A stretch of DNA of 44,188 nt from an uncultured Bacteroidales bacterium (GTDB lineage: Bacteria > Bacteroidota > Bacteroidia > Bacteroidales > UBA932). Numbering within the stretch: the stretch's first letter is position 1; every line of letters begins with the position of its first letter. The notes under the pieces were generated by a model. The model saw only the letters and a list, made by a program, of their open reading frames with translations, searched no databases and was not told where the DNA came from. Both the position numbers and the translations under genes were made by a program. The DNA lies in assembly GCA_900544815.1 (NCBI GenBank), contig UQWT01000011.1, positions 1 to 44,188 of the forward strand. The letters run 5' to 3'. Positions 1 to 8,124 of the stretch are shown piece after piece.

Positions 1-577
1 GAAGCGTTTTGCCATTCTCCACAACAGTTAGGTTACCCTTTCGGTCACTATGATGTTTATCTAATTCCACCATAGTGCAATCGAATACATTATACAGGTT
101 TGATGTTTTGGCTTTAATTGTTTCATTACAGATTATATCTTTAGTTGGCTTGCGATATTCATCAGTATTGATATTAGCTGCAAACTGACAAAAATCTTCA
201 TAGTTGCGAATATAATCATTAACATCATATATTGTACTGCCAAATTCAAGGGCCAAAGCATTTGTTGAGAAATTTTTAATTTCACGCCATAAGCCTTTGG
301 GAATATATAGCCCATAGTAAGAACGATTTAGTGTAAACGTTTTCTGTTCACAACCATCATTAACAGTAATGTCGAAAGCTCCTGACATAGCAATGATTAG
401 CTCTTCATTGTTTATTTCAGCATGTCCACCACGATTAACATTTCCAGGGACATCATAAAGCCAATATGTACGCTTTATTTCAAATGGAATCTGAGCATTG
501 TTTTCTGCAAAAGACAGATTGCCTCTTGCATCAAGGAACTTAGGCAGTTCTATGATTCTACAATCATTAACATTCAT
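1..577 (-). CDS. fdtA: FdtA/QdtA-type dTDP-sugar 3,4-ketoisomerase, two-cupin, partial
   Basis: Open frame read by hand on the minus strand from an ATG at 577-575 to the window edge (192 codons, 3' end missing). Residues 8-20 (IIELPKFLDARGN) followed by IKRTYWLYDVPG, RGGHAEINNEELIIAMSG and LNRSYYGLYIPKGLWRE are the hallmarks of the WxcM/FdtA cupin family, which isomerises dTDP-4-keto-6-deoxyglucose to the 3-keto sugar ahead of 3-amino-3,6-dideoxyhexose synthesis. About 165 residues in, a second similar start appears (MVELDKHHSDRKGNL), so the protein seems to be two fused cupins. In the first cupin the usual GGHAHK is GGHAEI, so one metal/substrate His is altered. Its start overlaps the stop of the upstream rmlA-like frame (ATGA, 577-574), implying translational coupling. 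Family call is strong; the exact product isomer is not determined. Confidence 0.85.
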   Translation of the reverse strand, partial: MNVNDCRIIELPKFLDARGNLSFAENNAQIPFEIKRTYWLYDVPGNVNRGGHAEINNEELIIAMSGAFDITVNDGCEQKTFTLNRSYYGLYIPKGLWREIKNFSTNALALEFGSTIYDVNDYIRNYEDFCQFAANINTDEYRKPTKDIICNETIKAKTSNLYNVFDCTMVELDKHHSDRKGNLTVVENGKTL

Positions 578-1320
578 AATTCTATTCTATTCTTATTTGT
601 AAACATATAGTTACTGCAACGCAAAATACTTTCTGGTGAATTTGTATCAAACCAAAGGATTTCATCTTTCAAATTAAGAACTTGAAGTTTGTTCTCATCA
701 TGATATATGCAGAATAAATCTGTTATTTCCTTTCTTCCTCTGTATGATAAATTAAGTGATTTTGCTCTCTTTGCAACATCGCTTGGAAAGATATACAATC
801 CTACGATAGCTCCATAATTGTAAGCATCTGTTAGTCCCTCTATAGAAAGACATTGACCTTTATTGTTTAGTACAACTTTACCATACTGATTTTCATCATA
901 GATACGCTTCATAAAGACTGTTGCACTCCCACTGCTTTTTAAAGCTTTTGTTGCTTTTTTTATGTATGTATTAATATCGCTTCCTACAAGTATTGTATCT
1001 CCTGTTATAATACATACACTATCGTTACCAATAAAATCTTCTGCTATAGAAATTGTGTAGGCTATACCTTTAGGTTTATCTTGAGTTAAATATAAAAATG
1101 TAGCTCCAAATCTTTCACCATCTCCTAAAGTATTCTTAAAAATACTTTGTTGTTCTTTAGTTGTAATGATTAGTATATCCTTGATATTAGCTTTCAAAAT
1201 TAAATCTAAGGGATAAAACACCATAGGCTTATCATATATTGGCTACAGATGTTTTGGAATACCCAAAGTTAGTGGTAGTAACTTTTCTTCTCCAAACGCA
1301 GATAAGATAACACCTTTCAT
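574..1320 (-). pseudogene. RmlA-like nucleotidyltransferase paralogue with nonsense codon
   Basis: A second glucose-1-phosphate thymidylyltransferase-like gene. Reading from the ATG at 1320 gives MKGVILSAFGEEKLLPLTLG and then PKHL, a TAG stop at 1245-1243, then PIYDKPMVFYPLDLIL in the same frame to a TGA at 574. Compared with the intact rfbA in this window (SKQLMPIYDKPMVYYP), the stop sits where Leu/Met is expected, so one base change (TTG to TAG) would explain it. The nucleotide-binding loop GGSGTRLYP has become SAFGEEKLLP, so the catalytic Arg is gone as well. The remaining 216 codons are otherwise open and could initiate at ATG 1224, giving a protein without the active-site loop. Either a decaying gene or a non-catalytic remnant; it still overlaps the downstream fdtA start. 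Confidence 0.75.
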
Positions 1321-1325
1321 GTTAT

Positions 1326-2465
1326 TTACCGATTATCATACATGTCAGAATAATACTTCATGTAGTCACCTGAAGTAATATTATCCAGCCACTCTTGGTT
1401 ATTAAGATACCACAGTACAGTCTTCTCTATTCCTTCTTCAAACTGCAATGAAGGTTCCCAACCAAGCTCTTTTTGAAGTTTGGTAGAGTCTATGGCATAT
1501 CGAGCATCATGACCGAGACGATCTTTTACGTAAGTGATAAGATTAAGATCTTCACCTTCTGCACGTCCAAGCAAACGGTCAACGGTTTTGATAACAGTCT
1601 TGATGATATCGATGTTTTTCCATTCATTGAATCCACCAATGTTATAAGTTTCTGCAATCTTACCATTATGGAAGATAATATCTATAGCACGAGCATGATC
1701 TTCTACATACAACCAATCACGTACGTTTTCTCCTTTACCATAGACTGGAAGAGGTTTGCGCTGACGAATATTGTTGATAAAAAGAGGTATCAATTTTTCA
1801 GGGAATTGATAAGGACCATAGTTGTTTGAACAATTGGTTACAATCGTAGGCATGCCATAGGTATCATGGAAGGCACGTACAAAATGGTCTGAACTTGCCT
1901 TTGATGCAGAATATGGAGAATGAGGATTGTATTTAGTCACCTCGTAGAAGAAATCTTCACCATATGCAAGATGATGTTCCTCTGAACTTGCTTTGGTTGT
2001 AAAAGGAGGCTTTATTCCTTCAGGGTGAGTCATCTGCAATGCACCATATACCTCATCTGTTGAGATATGATAAAAACGCTTACCTTTATATTTTTCTGGC
2101 AGTGACTCCCAATAGAGTTTGGCTGCTTGAAGAAGAGTCAAGGTTCCCATTACGTTTGTACGAGCAAATGTGAATGGGTCTTTGATACTGCGGTCCACAT
2201 GACTCTCTGCAGCAAGATGGATAATACCATCTACATGCTCATCCTGCATCAACTTATAGAAAGCATCGAAGTCGCAAATGTCCATCTTGACAAACTTGTA
2301 ATTGGGCTTGTCCTCAACATCTTTGAGGTTAGCAAGGTTACCCGCATAGGTTAATTTGTCAAGATTGATAATATTATACTCGGGGTACTTGTTTACAAAC
2401 AATCTTACCACATGTGAGCCAATGAAGCCAGCACCACCAGTGATTATTATATTTTTCTTTGCCAT
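1326..2465 (-). CDS. rfbB: dTDP-glucose 4,6-dehydratase RmlB
   Basis: Cytoplasmic SDR enzyme converting dTDP-glucose to dTDP-4-keto-6-deoxyglucose. 379 residues, slightly longer than the usual 330-360. The Rossmann motif GGAGFIGSH is at residues 10-18, HLAAESHVDRSI and the catalytic STDEVYG follow, and the YSASKASSDHF helix supplies Tyr and Lys. It lies 12 bp downstream of rfbA in the same operon. Because rmlC and rmlD are not in this stretch while an FdtA-like ketoisomerase is, the product probably feeds a 3-amino-3,6-dideoxy sugar and not L-rhamnose; that is inference from neighbours. Confidence 0.95.
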   Translation of the reverse strand: MAKKNIIITGGAGFIGSHVVRLFVNKYPEYNIINLDKLTYAGNLANLKDVEDKPNYKFVKMDICDFDAFYKLMQDEHVDGIIHLAAESHVDRSIKDPFTFARTNVMGTLTLLQAAKLYWESLPEKYKGKRFYHISTDEVYGALQMTHPEGIKPPFTTKASSEEHHLAYGEDFFYEVTKYNPHSPYSASKASSDHFVRAFHDTYGMPTIVTNCSNNYGPYQFPEKLIPLFINNIRQRKPLPVYGKGENVRDWLYVEDHARAIDIIFHNGKIAETYNIGGFNEWKNIDIIKTVIKTVDRLLGRAEGEDLNLITYVKDRLGHDARYAIDSTKLQKELGWEPSLQFEEGIEKTVLWYLNNQEWLDNITSGDYMKYYSDMYDNR

Positions 2466-2477
2466 ATATATTTCTTA

Positions 2478-3392
2478 TTATAAGTTTCTAAAGGTGTCAG
2501 AATCAATTTCCATCTTCTTTTCTTCAATAACCTTTAGCAAATATTGTCCATATTGATTTTTGAGCATGGGTTTTGCTAATTCTCGCATACGCTCTTCATC
2601 TATCCATCCTTGTCTGTAAGCAATAGCTTCTAAACAAGCAACTTTTAGACCTTGACGTTTTTCCAAAACTTCAATATAGGTTGAGGCTTCAGAAAGTGAG
2701 TCGTGAGTACCTGTGTCGAGCCATGCAAAACCACGACCCAGTGTTTGCACTTTTAATTCACCATCACGCAAGAACCATTGATTAACTGTTGTAATTTCAT
2801 ATTCGCCACGAGCGGAAGGTTGAATTTGACTTGCCACATCTACAACCTTATTAGGGTAGAAGTACAGACCAACAACAGCATAATTACTCTTAGGATGTTC
2901 GGGCTTTTCTTCAATAGATAAGCAGTTGCCTTGTTTGTCGAACTCGGCTACGCCATAACGTTTAGGATCGTTTACCCAATAACCAAATACTGTAGCTTTT
3001 TTCCCATCTTCTGCAGTTCGCACAGCTTCTCTCAGTTTTGTAGTAAATCCAGCTCCATAGAAAATGTTATCACCAAGTACAAGGCAGACACTATCATCTC
3101 CTATGAAATCTTTCCCGATTGTAAAGGCTTGTGCCAATCCGTCAGGAGAAGGTTGTTCTGCATAGGTTAAATGTACACCATAGTCAGAGCCATCGCCCAA
3201 GAGGCGTTTAAAACCAGGCAAATCATAAGGTGTAGAAATAATCAGAATGTCTCTGATACCTGCAAGCATCAGTACGCTGATAGGGTAATACACCATTGGT
3301 TTGTCGTAAATCGGCATCAACTGCTTGCTAATACCTTTGGTAATGGGATATAATCTTGTACCACTACCACCTGCTAATACGATACCTTTCAT
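2478..3392 (-). CDS. rfbA: Glucose-1-phosphate thymidylyltransferase RmlA
   Basis: Makes dTDP-glucose from dTTP and glucose-1-phosphate, first step of the dTDP-deoxysugar branch. 304 residues, normal family length. The N-terminal GGSGTRLYPIT loop (residues 8-18), SKQLMPIYDKPMVYYP, LGDNIFYG and EEKPEHPKSNYAVVGLYFY are all intact. It is preceded by an 85 bp gap containing an inverted repeat and followed closely by rfbB. The intact catalytic loop contrasts with the degenerate paralogue at 574-1320. Confidence 0.96.
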   Translation of the reverse strand: MKGIVLAGGSGTRLYPITKGISKQLMPIYDKPMVYYPISVLMLAGIRDILIISTPYDLPGFKRLLGDGSDYGVHLTYAEQPSPDGLAQAFTIGKDFIGDDSVCLVLGDNIFYGAGFTTKLREAVRTAEDGKKATVFGYWVNDPKRYGVAEFDKQGNCLSIEEKPEHPKSNYAVVGLYFYPNKVVDVASQIQPSARGEYEITTVNQWFLRDGELKVQTLGRGFAWLDTGTHDSLSEASTYIEVLEKRQGLKVACLEAIAYRQGWIDEERMRELAKPMLKNQYGQYLLKVIEEKKMEIDSDTFRNL

Positions 3393-3414
3393 AAGTTCAT
3401 CATTTAATTATTAG

Positions 3415-3465
3415 TAGTACGTGAGAGTATCGAACTCTGACTTTCGTCTATCTGTACACGTACTA
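3415..3465 (-). repeat. Intercistronic inverted repeat with nested hairpin
   Basis: Perfect 9 bp inverted repeat TAGTACGTG (3415-3423) / CACGTACTA (3457-3465). Nested inside, directly against one arm, is a second hairpin AGAGT (3424-3428) / ACTCT (3434-3438) with a 5-nt loop. It fills the gap between capG and rfbA, whose transcript runs on the minus strand. It has no U-tract, so it is more likely an RNA structure affecting processing or partial termination than a classic terminator. Confidence 0.6.
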
Positions 3466-3473
3466 TCCCTATT

Positions 3474-4700
3474 TTATGAATCTTTACGCCAAACCATCTT
3501 ATTGACGATGCCGACGTATGACTGCACAATCTTCACAACCTTAGTTGATACATTCTCGTCTACATAATCAGGCACAGGAATACCGTGCTGACCGTCACGG
3601 CAAAGCTCTACTGCAGTATCTACTGCCTGAAGCAAAGACTTCTCATCGATACCAGCAATGATAAAGTCGCCTTTATCAATAGCCTCAGGACGCTCTGTAG
3701 ATGTACGGATGCAGATAGCAGGGAATGGATGACCTACTGATGTGAAGAAACTTGATTCTTCGGGGAGTGTTCCAGAATCAGATACTACAGCAAAAGCATT
3801 CATCTGAAGACAGTTGTAGTCGTGGAAGCCAAGTGGCTCGTGCTGGATGACACGTTTGTCGAGTTTGAAACCTGAGGCCGCAAGACGGTTGCGTGAGCGT
3901 GGATGACAGCTGTAGAGTATAGGCATGTCGTACTTTTCTGCCATGTGGTTGATAGCATTGAAGAGAGAAAGGAAGTTCTTCTCTGTATCAATGTTTTCCT
4001 CACGGTGAGCAGAAAGAAGGATATACTTGCCCTTCTCCAAGCCAAGACGCTGATGAACATCACTTGCCTCAATCTCAGCAAGGTTGTTATGAAGAACTTC
4101 TGCCATAGGTGAGCCTGTAACATAAGTGCGCTCCTTAGGCAAACCGCAGTCAGCAAGGTAGCGACGGGCATGCTCTGAGTATGCCATGTTTACATCACTG
4201 ATGATGTCTACAATACGGCGGTTGGTCTCTTCGGGAAGACACTCGTCTTTGCAGCGGTTGCCTGCCTCCATGTGGAAAATAGGAATGTGGAGGCGCTTGG
4301 CTCCGATAACGCTCAAACATGAGTTTGTATCACCTAACACCAATACTCCGTCGGGCTTTGTCTGGGCAAAGAGTTTGTAGGAGCAGTTGATGATATTGCC
4401 GCATGTCGCACCAAGGTCATCACCTACTGCATCCATATAAACTTCTGGTTCAGCTAACTTCAGGTCGCGGAAGAAGATGCCGTTGAGGTTGTAGTCATAG
4501 TTCTGGCCTGTGTGGGCGAGGATTACGTCGAAATACTGACGGCACTTGTTGATGACGGCAGCAAGACGAATAATCTCGGGACGTGTGCCGACAACGATAA
4601 TGAGCTTTAATTTGCCATTATCTTTAAACTTTATATCTGAATAATCAAATTTGGGTTGCTTTTGCATAAAATAGATATTTTCTGCGACTATTGGCTGCAC
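3474..4700 (-). CDS. capG: UDP-N-acetylglucosamine 2-epimerase family, CapG/FnlC
   Basis: Non-hydrolysing UDP-HexNAc 2-epimerase; in the CapE-CapF-CapG set it makes UDP-N-acetyl-L-fucosamine in the last step. Motifs: IIVVGTRPEIIRLAAVI, HTGQNYDYNLNGIFF, VLGDTNSC, HMEAGNRCKDECLPEETNRRIVD and LSAHREENID. It directly follows capF in transcription, which separates it from WecB, the general UDP-ManNAc enzyme. The longest frame starts at 4700, but a second in-frame ATG at 4667 (MQKQPKFDYSDI) gives 397 residues and may be the real start; no Shine-Dalgarno decides between them. Confidence 0.88.
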   Translation of the reverse strand: MQPIVAENIYFMQKQPKFDYSDIKFKDNGKLKLIIVVGTRPEIIRLAAVINKCRQYFDVILAHTGQNYDYNLNGIFFRDLKLAEPEVYMDAVGDDLGATCGNIINCSYKLFAQTKPDGVLVLGDTNSCLSVIGAKRLHIPIFHMEAGNRCKDECLPEETNRRIVDIISDVNMAYSEHARRYLADCGLPKERTYVTGSPMAEVLHNNLAEIEASDVHQRLGLEKGKYILLSAHREENIDTEKNFLSLFNAINHMAEKYDMPILYSCHPRSRNRLAASGFKLDKRVIQHEPLGFHDYNCLQMNAFAVVSDSGTLPEESSFFTSVGHPFPAICIRTSTERPEAIDKGDFIIAGIDEKSLLQAVDTAVELCRDGQHGIPVPDYVDENVSTKVVKIVQSYVGIVNKMVWRKDS

Positions 4701-4762
4701 CTCAACAAATCAAAAGCATTTGTTTGTATTCGGTTTGCACAATAGTTCCATGTTCCTTATCT

Positions 4763-5971
4763 TTATTTCTGTTCTACCTTATCAAAATAGGTATCTGGCT
4801 TATTGGGGTCGAAGATCTCATTGCAGTACATTACCGTTACCAAGTCTTCAGTGTCGGAGAGGTTGATGATGTTGTGGGTGTAGCCAGGGAGCATGATGAC
4901 AGATTGTATTTTGTCACCACTCACTTCATAGTTCAATACTTCATCTGTGCCTTCCTTGCGGAGTTGGATAAGTCCGTGACCTGCTACAACTATAAACTGT
5001 TCCCACTTAGTGTTATGCCAATGCTCACCTTTGGTGATGCCTGGCTTGGAGATATTGATACTTACCTGACCACAGTTGAGGGTATGAACCAATTCAGTGA
5101 ATGAGCCACGTGCATCTACATTCATTTTCAAATCAAAGATAGCCTTGTCTTTGGGCAGATAGCTAAGAAACGTACTATAAAGACGCTTGGCAAATGAGTT
5201 TGCTGGGATTTCAGGAATCATCAATGTCTTGGGCATGTCGGCAAACTTATGGAGCAAGTCCACTATTTCACCAAGAGTAGCCTTGTGAGTGACAGGACAA
5301 TAGCAGTACTTGCCTTTTGTTGAAGGAAGTACTTCAAGTCCCTTAAACTCGCAATGATGCTCCTCACCCTTTAATGCGTGAATCATCTCGTCTACAAGGT
5401 CGTCGATGTAAAGCAGTTCAAGTTCTACACTTGGGTCGTTGACAGTAATGGGGAGGTCGTTGGCTATGTTATTGCAGAAGGTGGCTACGGCACTGTTATA
5501 GTTGGGACGACACCATTTGCCATAGAGATTGGGGAAGCGATATACCAATACTTTGGCTCCTGTCTCCTTGCCATATTCAAGGAACAAATCCTCACCTGCT
5601 TTCTTGCTTCTGCCATACTCACTGTTACCGAAACGTCCTGTTAAGGATGCTTGCTGTGAACTTGAAAGCATAACGGGGCAGTTGTTACCATGAACTTTAA
5701 GGGTGTCGAGCAAAGTAGAGGCGAAACCGAAGTTGCCCTTCATAAACTCGTCGTTGTCCTTGGGGCGATTGACACCTGCAAGGTTGAACACGAAGTCACA
5801 TTCCTTGCACCATGCGCCAAGCTGCTCTGGCGTAGAGTCGAGGTCGTACTCGAAAACTTCCTCTATCTGCAAGTCACCGTAGCAATGTGCCTTGCCGTCT
5901 TTTATATTATTGAGTTGAGCACAAAGGTTTTTACCAACAAAACCTTTGGCCCCTGTAACTAAAATCTTCAT
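4763..5971 (-). CDS. capF: CapF/FnlB bifunctional reductase with C-terminal cupin
   Basis: Second enzyme of UDP-N-acetyl-L-fucosamine synthesis. It has an N-terminal NADPH-binding SDR domain (VTGAKGFVGKNL, residues 5-16; FNLAGVNRP) and a C-terminal cupin from about residue 285. The cupin carries a metal site, GEHWHNTKWEQFIVVAGHG, with His, His, Glu and His ligands. At 402 residues it is slightly longer than the S. aureus CapF family size. The Tyr/Lys pair is in NSEYGRSKKAGEDLF. It lies 11 bp after capE. Confidence 0.9.
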   Translation of the reverse strand: MKILVTGAKGFVGKNLCAQLNNIKDGKAHCYGDLQIEEVFEYDLDSTPEQLGAWCKECDFVFNLAGVNRPKDNDEFMKGNFGFASTLLDTLKVHGNNCPVMLSSSQQASLTGRFGNSEYGRSKKAGEDLFLEYGKETGAKVLVYRFPNLYGKWCRPNYNSAVATFCNNIANDLPITVNDPSVELELLYIDDLVDEMIHALKGEEHHCEFKGLEVLPSTKGKYCYCPVTHKATLGEIVDLLHKFADMPKTLMIPEIPANSFAKRLYSTFLSYLPKDKAIFDLKMNVDARGSFTELVHTLNCGQVSINISKPGITKGEHWHNTKWEQFIVVAGHGLIQLRKEGTDEVLNYEVSGDKIQSVIMLPGYTHNIINLSDTEDLVTVMYCNEIFDPNKPDTYFDKVEQK

Positions 5972-5982
5972 AATGGTATTGT

Positions 5983-7032
5983 TTACTGCACGAAGTTACC
6001 CTCTCCACTCAATTCTTTCTTGATGTACTCCAAAGCGCCAATCTTTGCCTTCGTTTCCTCAAGGTTCAAACGATAGGTATTGTCTGAGTTGAACTCCTCG
6101 ATTTCGGCACGCTTGGTGTCACCTTCCTTAAAGAACTTATCGTAGTTCAAGCCGCGGTTGTCGGCAGGAACACGGTAGAAGTTGCCCATATCCTCTGCCT
6201 TGGCACACTCTTCCTTGGTGAGCAATGTCTCGTACATCTTTTCACCATGACGAATACCGATAACCTTGATTTCTTCTTTCTTGCCACCGAAGAGCTCACA
6301 TACGGCCTCTGCCTGTGTCTGGATGGTGCAAGCGGGAGCCTTCTGTACGAGGATATCACCGTTCTGACCATGTTCAAAGGCAAAGAGAACGAGATCAACA
6401 GCCTCTTCCAATGACATGATAAAGCGTGTCATTTTAGGCTCGGTCAATGTGATAGGGTTGCCATTGCGAATCTGATCAATCCACAAAGGTATTACAGAAC
6501 CACGTGAACACATTACGTTACCATAACGTGTGCAGCAGATCTTGGTCTTGCCTGAGTAACGACTCTTTGCCACAGCAATCTTCTCCTCAATAGCCTTGGT
6601 GATACCCATAGCATTGATTGGGTAAGCAGCCTTGTCTGTAGAGAGGCAGATAACAGCGCCTACACCAGCCTCAATAGCGGCAGTAAGCACATTGTCAGTA
6701 CCAATTACATTGGTCTTAACAGCCTCCATTGGGAAGAATTCGCAAGATGGCACCTGCTTCAAGGCTGCTGCGTGGAATATATAATCTACGCCAGGCATAG
6801 CGTTACGGCATGATTGTAAATCACGTACATCACCAATAAAGAACTTAATCTTGTTGGCCACATCAGGATATTTTACCTGATATTCATGGCGCATGTCATC
6901 CTGTTTCTTCTCATCTCGTGAGAAGATACGAATTTCACCAATATCTGTACGAAGAAAACGATTCAATACTGCGTTACCGAAGGAACCTGTTCCACCAGTA
7001 ATCATAAGGGTCTTACCTGCAAAAATGCTCAT
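5983..7032 (-). CDS. capE: UDP-GlcNAc 4,6-dehydratase/5-epimerase CapE/FnlA
   Basis: First enzyme of UDP-N-acetyl-L-fucosamine synthesis. The Rossmann motif GGTGSFGNAV is at residues 13-22, with FSRDEKKQDDMRHEY and AALKQVPSCEFFPMEAV. The active-site stretch STDKAAYPINAMGITKA has Met in place of the SDR catalytic Tyr (MxxxK); this is typical of the CapE/WbjB branch, so it is not a defect. 349 residues, normal for the family. Third of the nucleotide-sugar genes in transcription order, 24 bp downstream of the UDP-glucuronate epimerase. Confidence 0.92.
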   Translation of the reverse strand: MSIFAGKTLMITGGTGSFGNAVLNRFLRTDIGEIRIFSRDEKKQDDMRHEYQVKYPDVANKIKFFIGDVRDLQSCRNAMPGVDYIFHAAALKQVPSCEFFPMEAVKTNVIGTDNVLTAAIEAGVGAVICLSTDKAAYPINAMGITKAIEEKIAVAKSRYSGKTKICCTRYGNVMCSRGSVIPLWIDQIRNGNPITLTEPKMTRFIMSLEEAVDLVLFAFEHGQNGDILVQKAPACTIQTQAEAVCELFGGKKEEIKVIGIRHGEKMYETLLTKEECAKAEDMGNFYRVPADNRGLNYDKFFKEGDTKRAEIEEFNSDNTYRLNLEETKAKIGALEYIKKELSGEGNFVQ

Positions 7033-7056
7033 AATTTTATAATATTAATCTGTTAT

Positions 7057-8124
7057 TTATTGTCTGTTTTTATAATACTTTGCATACCATTCCGCAAAGT
7101 GTCTCAATCCATCTCTCAAGCTTGTATTTGGTTTGAATCCAAAGTCATGCTCTAATGGTGTTGTGTCAGCATAAGTCACTGGCACATCACCTGGTTGCAT
7201 AGGTACAAGTTCCTTGTGGGCTTCAAAGTCATAGTTATTGGGAAGTACTCCTGCACGTACAAGTTCTTCTTGAAGGATGGTTACGAAATCAAGAAGATTT
7301 TCTGGAGAGTTATTTCCAATGTTATATACTTTGTACGGAGGAATAGGAAGACCGTCCTCACCATTTTGTTTTTCTGGAGCGTGCTGCATAATACGTACAA
7401 CCCCTTCTACAATGTCGTCAACAAAAGTAAAGTCTCGCTTGCAGTTGCCATAATTGAATATCTTGATGGTTTCTCCTTTAACAAGCTTATTGGTGAATCC
7501 GAAGTATGCCATATCGGGACGACCTGCAGGGCCATAAACTGTAAAGAAGCGGAGGCCTGTTGATGGGATATTATAGAGTTTGCTATAGGCATGAGCCATA
7601 AGCTCGTTGCTCTTCTTGGTAGCGGCATAAAGAGACACAGGGTTGTCAACCTTGTCGTCAGTTGAGTATGGAACTTTCTTGTTGCTGCCATATACAGATG
7701 AAGAGGAGGCATACACAAGATGCTCTACTTCATGATGACGACATGCTTCAAGAATGTTGTAGAAGCCTATAAGGTTGCTCTGGATATAAGCATCGGGATT
7801 AGTAATACTATATCGTACACCTGCTTGGGCAGCGAGGTTTACAACTACGGAAATATTATTTTCGGTAAAGATTTTCTCAACAGCATCTTTATCTGCAATT
7901 GAAGCATGAACAAAAGTCCAGTCCCGCCCCAAAGCCTCAATCTCTTTCAGACGTTCATATTTGATATTGACATCATAGTAATCGGTAATAGAATCAATAC
8001 CTATCACTTTAATGTTCTTTACATCGTGAAAAAGACGTTTAACGAGGTTACTGCCAATAAAACCAGCAGCACCTGTTACAAGAACAGTCTTGCCTTCTAA
8101 GTTTACATTATATTCTACCATCAC
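7057..8124 (-). CDS. UDP-glucuronate 4-epimerase family SDR
   Basis: Extended SDR epimerase. Motifs: VTGAAGFIGSNLVKRL (residues 16-31), the IDSITDYYDVNIKYERL stretch typical of CapI/LpsL-type UDP-glucuronate epimerases, NLAAQAGVRYSITNP, ASSSSVYG and SLYAATKKSNELMAHAYSKLY with the catalytic Tyr and Lys. 355 residues. It immediately follows the UDP-glucose dehydrogenase, with its start abutting that gene's stop (8124/8125). Together they would turn UDP-glucose into UDP-galacturonate. Substrate is inferred from family and neighbour. Confidence 0.88.
   Translation of the reverse strand: MMVEYNVNLEGKTVLVTGAAGFIGSNLVKRLFHDVKNIKVIGIDSITDYYDVNIKYERLKEIEALGRDWTFVHASIADKDAVEKIFTENNISVVVNLAAQAGVRYSITNPDAYIQSNLIGFYNILEACRHHEVEHLVYASSSSVYGSNKKVPYSTDDKVDNPVSLYAATKKSNELMAHAYSKLYNIPSTGLRFFTVYGPAGRPDMAYFGFTNKLVKGETIKIFNYGNCKRDFTFVDDIVEGVVRIMQHAPEKQNGEDGLPIPPYKVYNIGNNSPENLLDFVTILQEELVRAGVLPNNYDFEAHKELVPMQPGDVPVTYADTTPLEHDFGFKPNTSLRDGLRHFAEWYAKYYKNRQ

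Noticed and set aside
3800..4171. 123-codon ORF inside capG
   Set aside because: Alternate-frame shadow of the strongly conserved epimerase gene.
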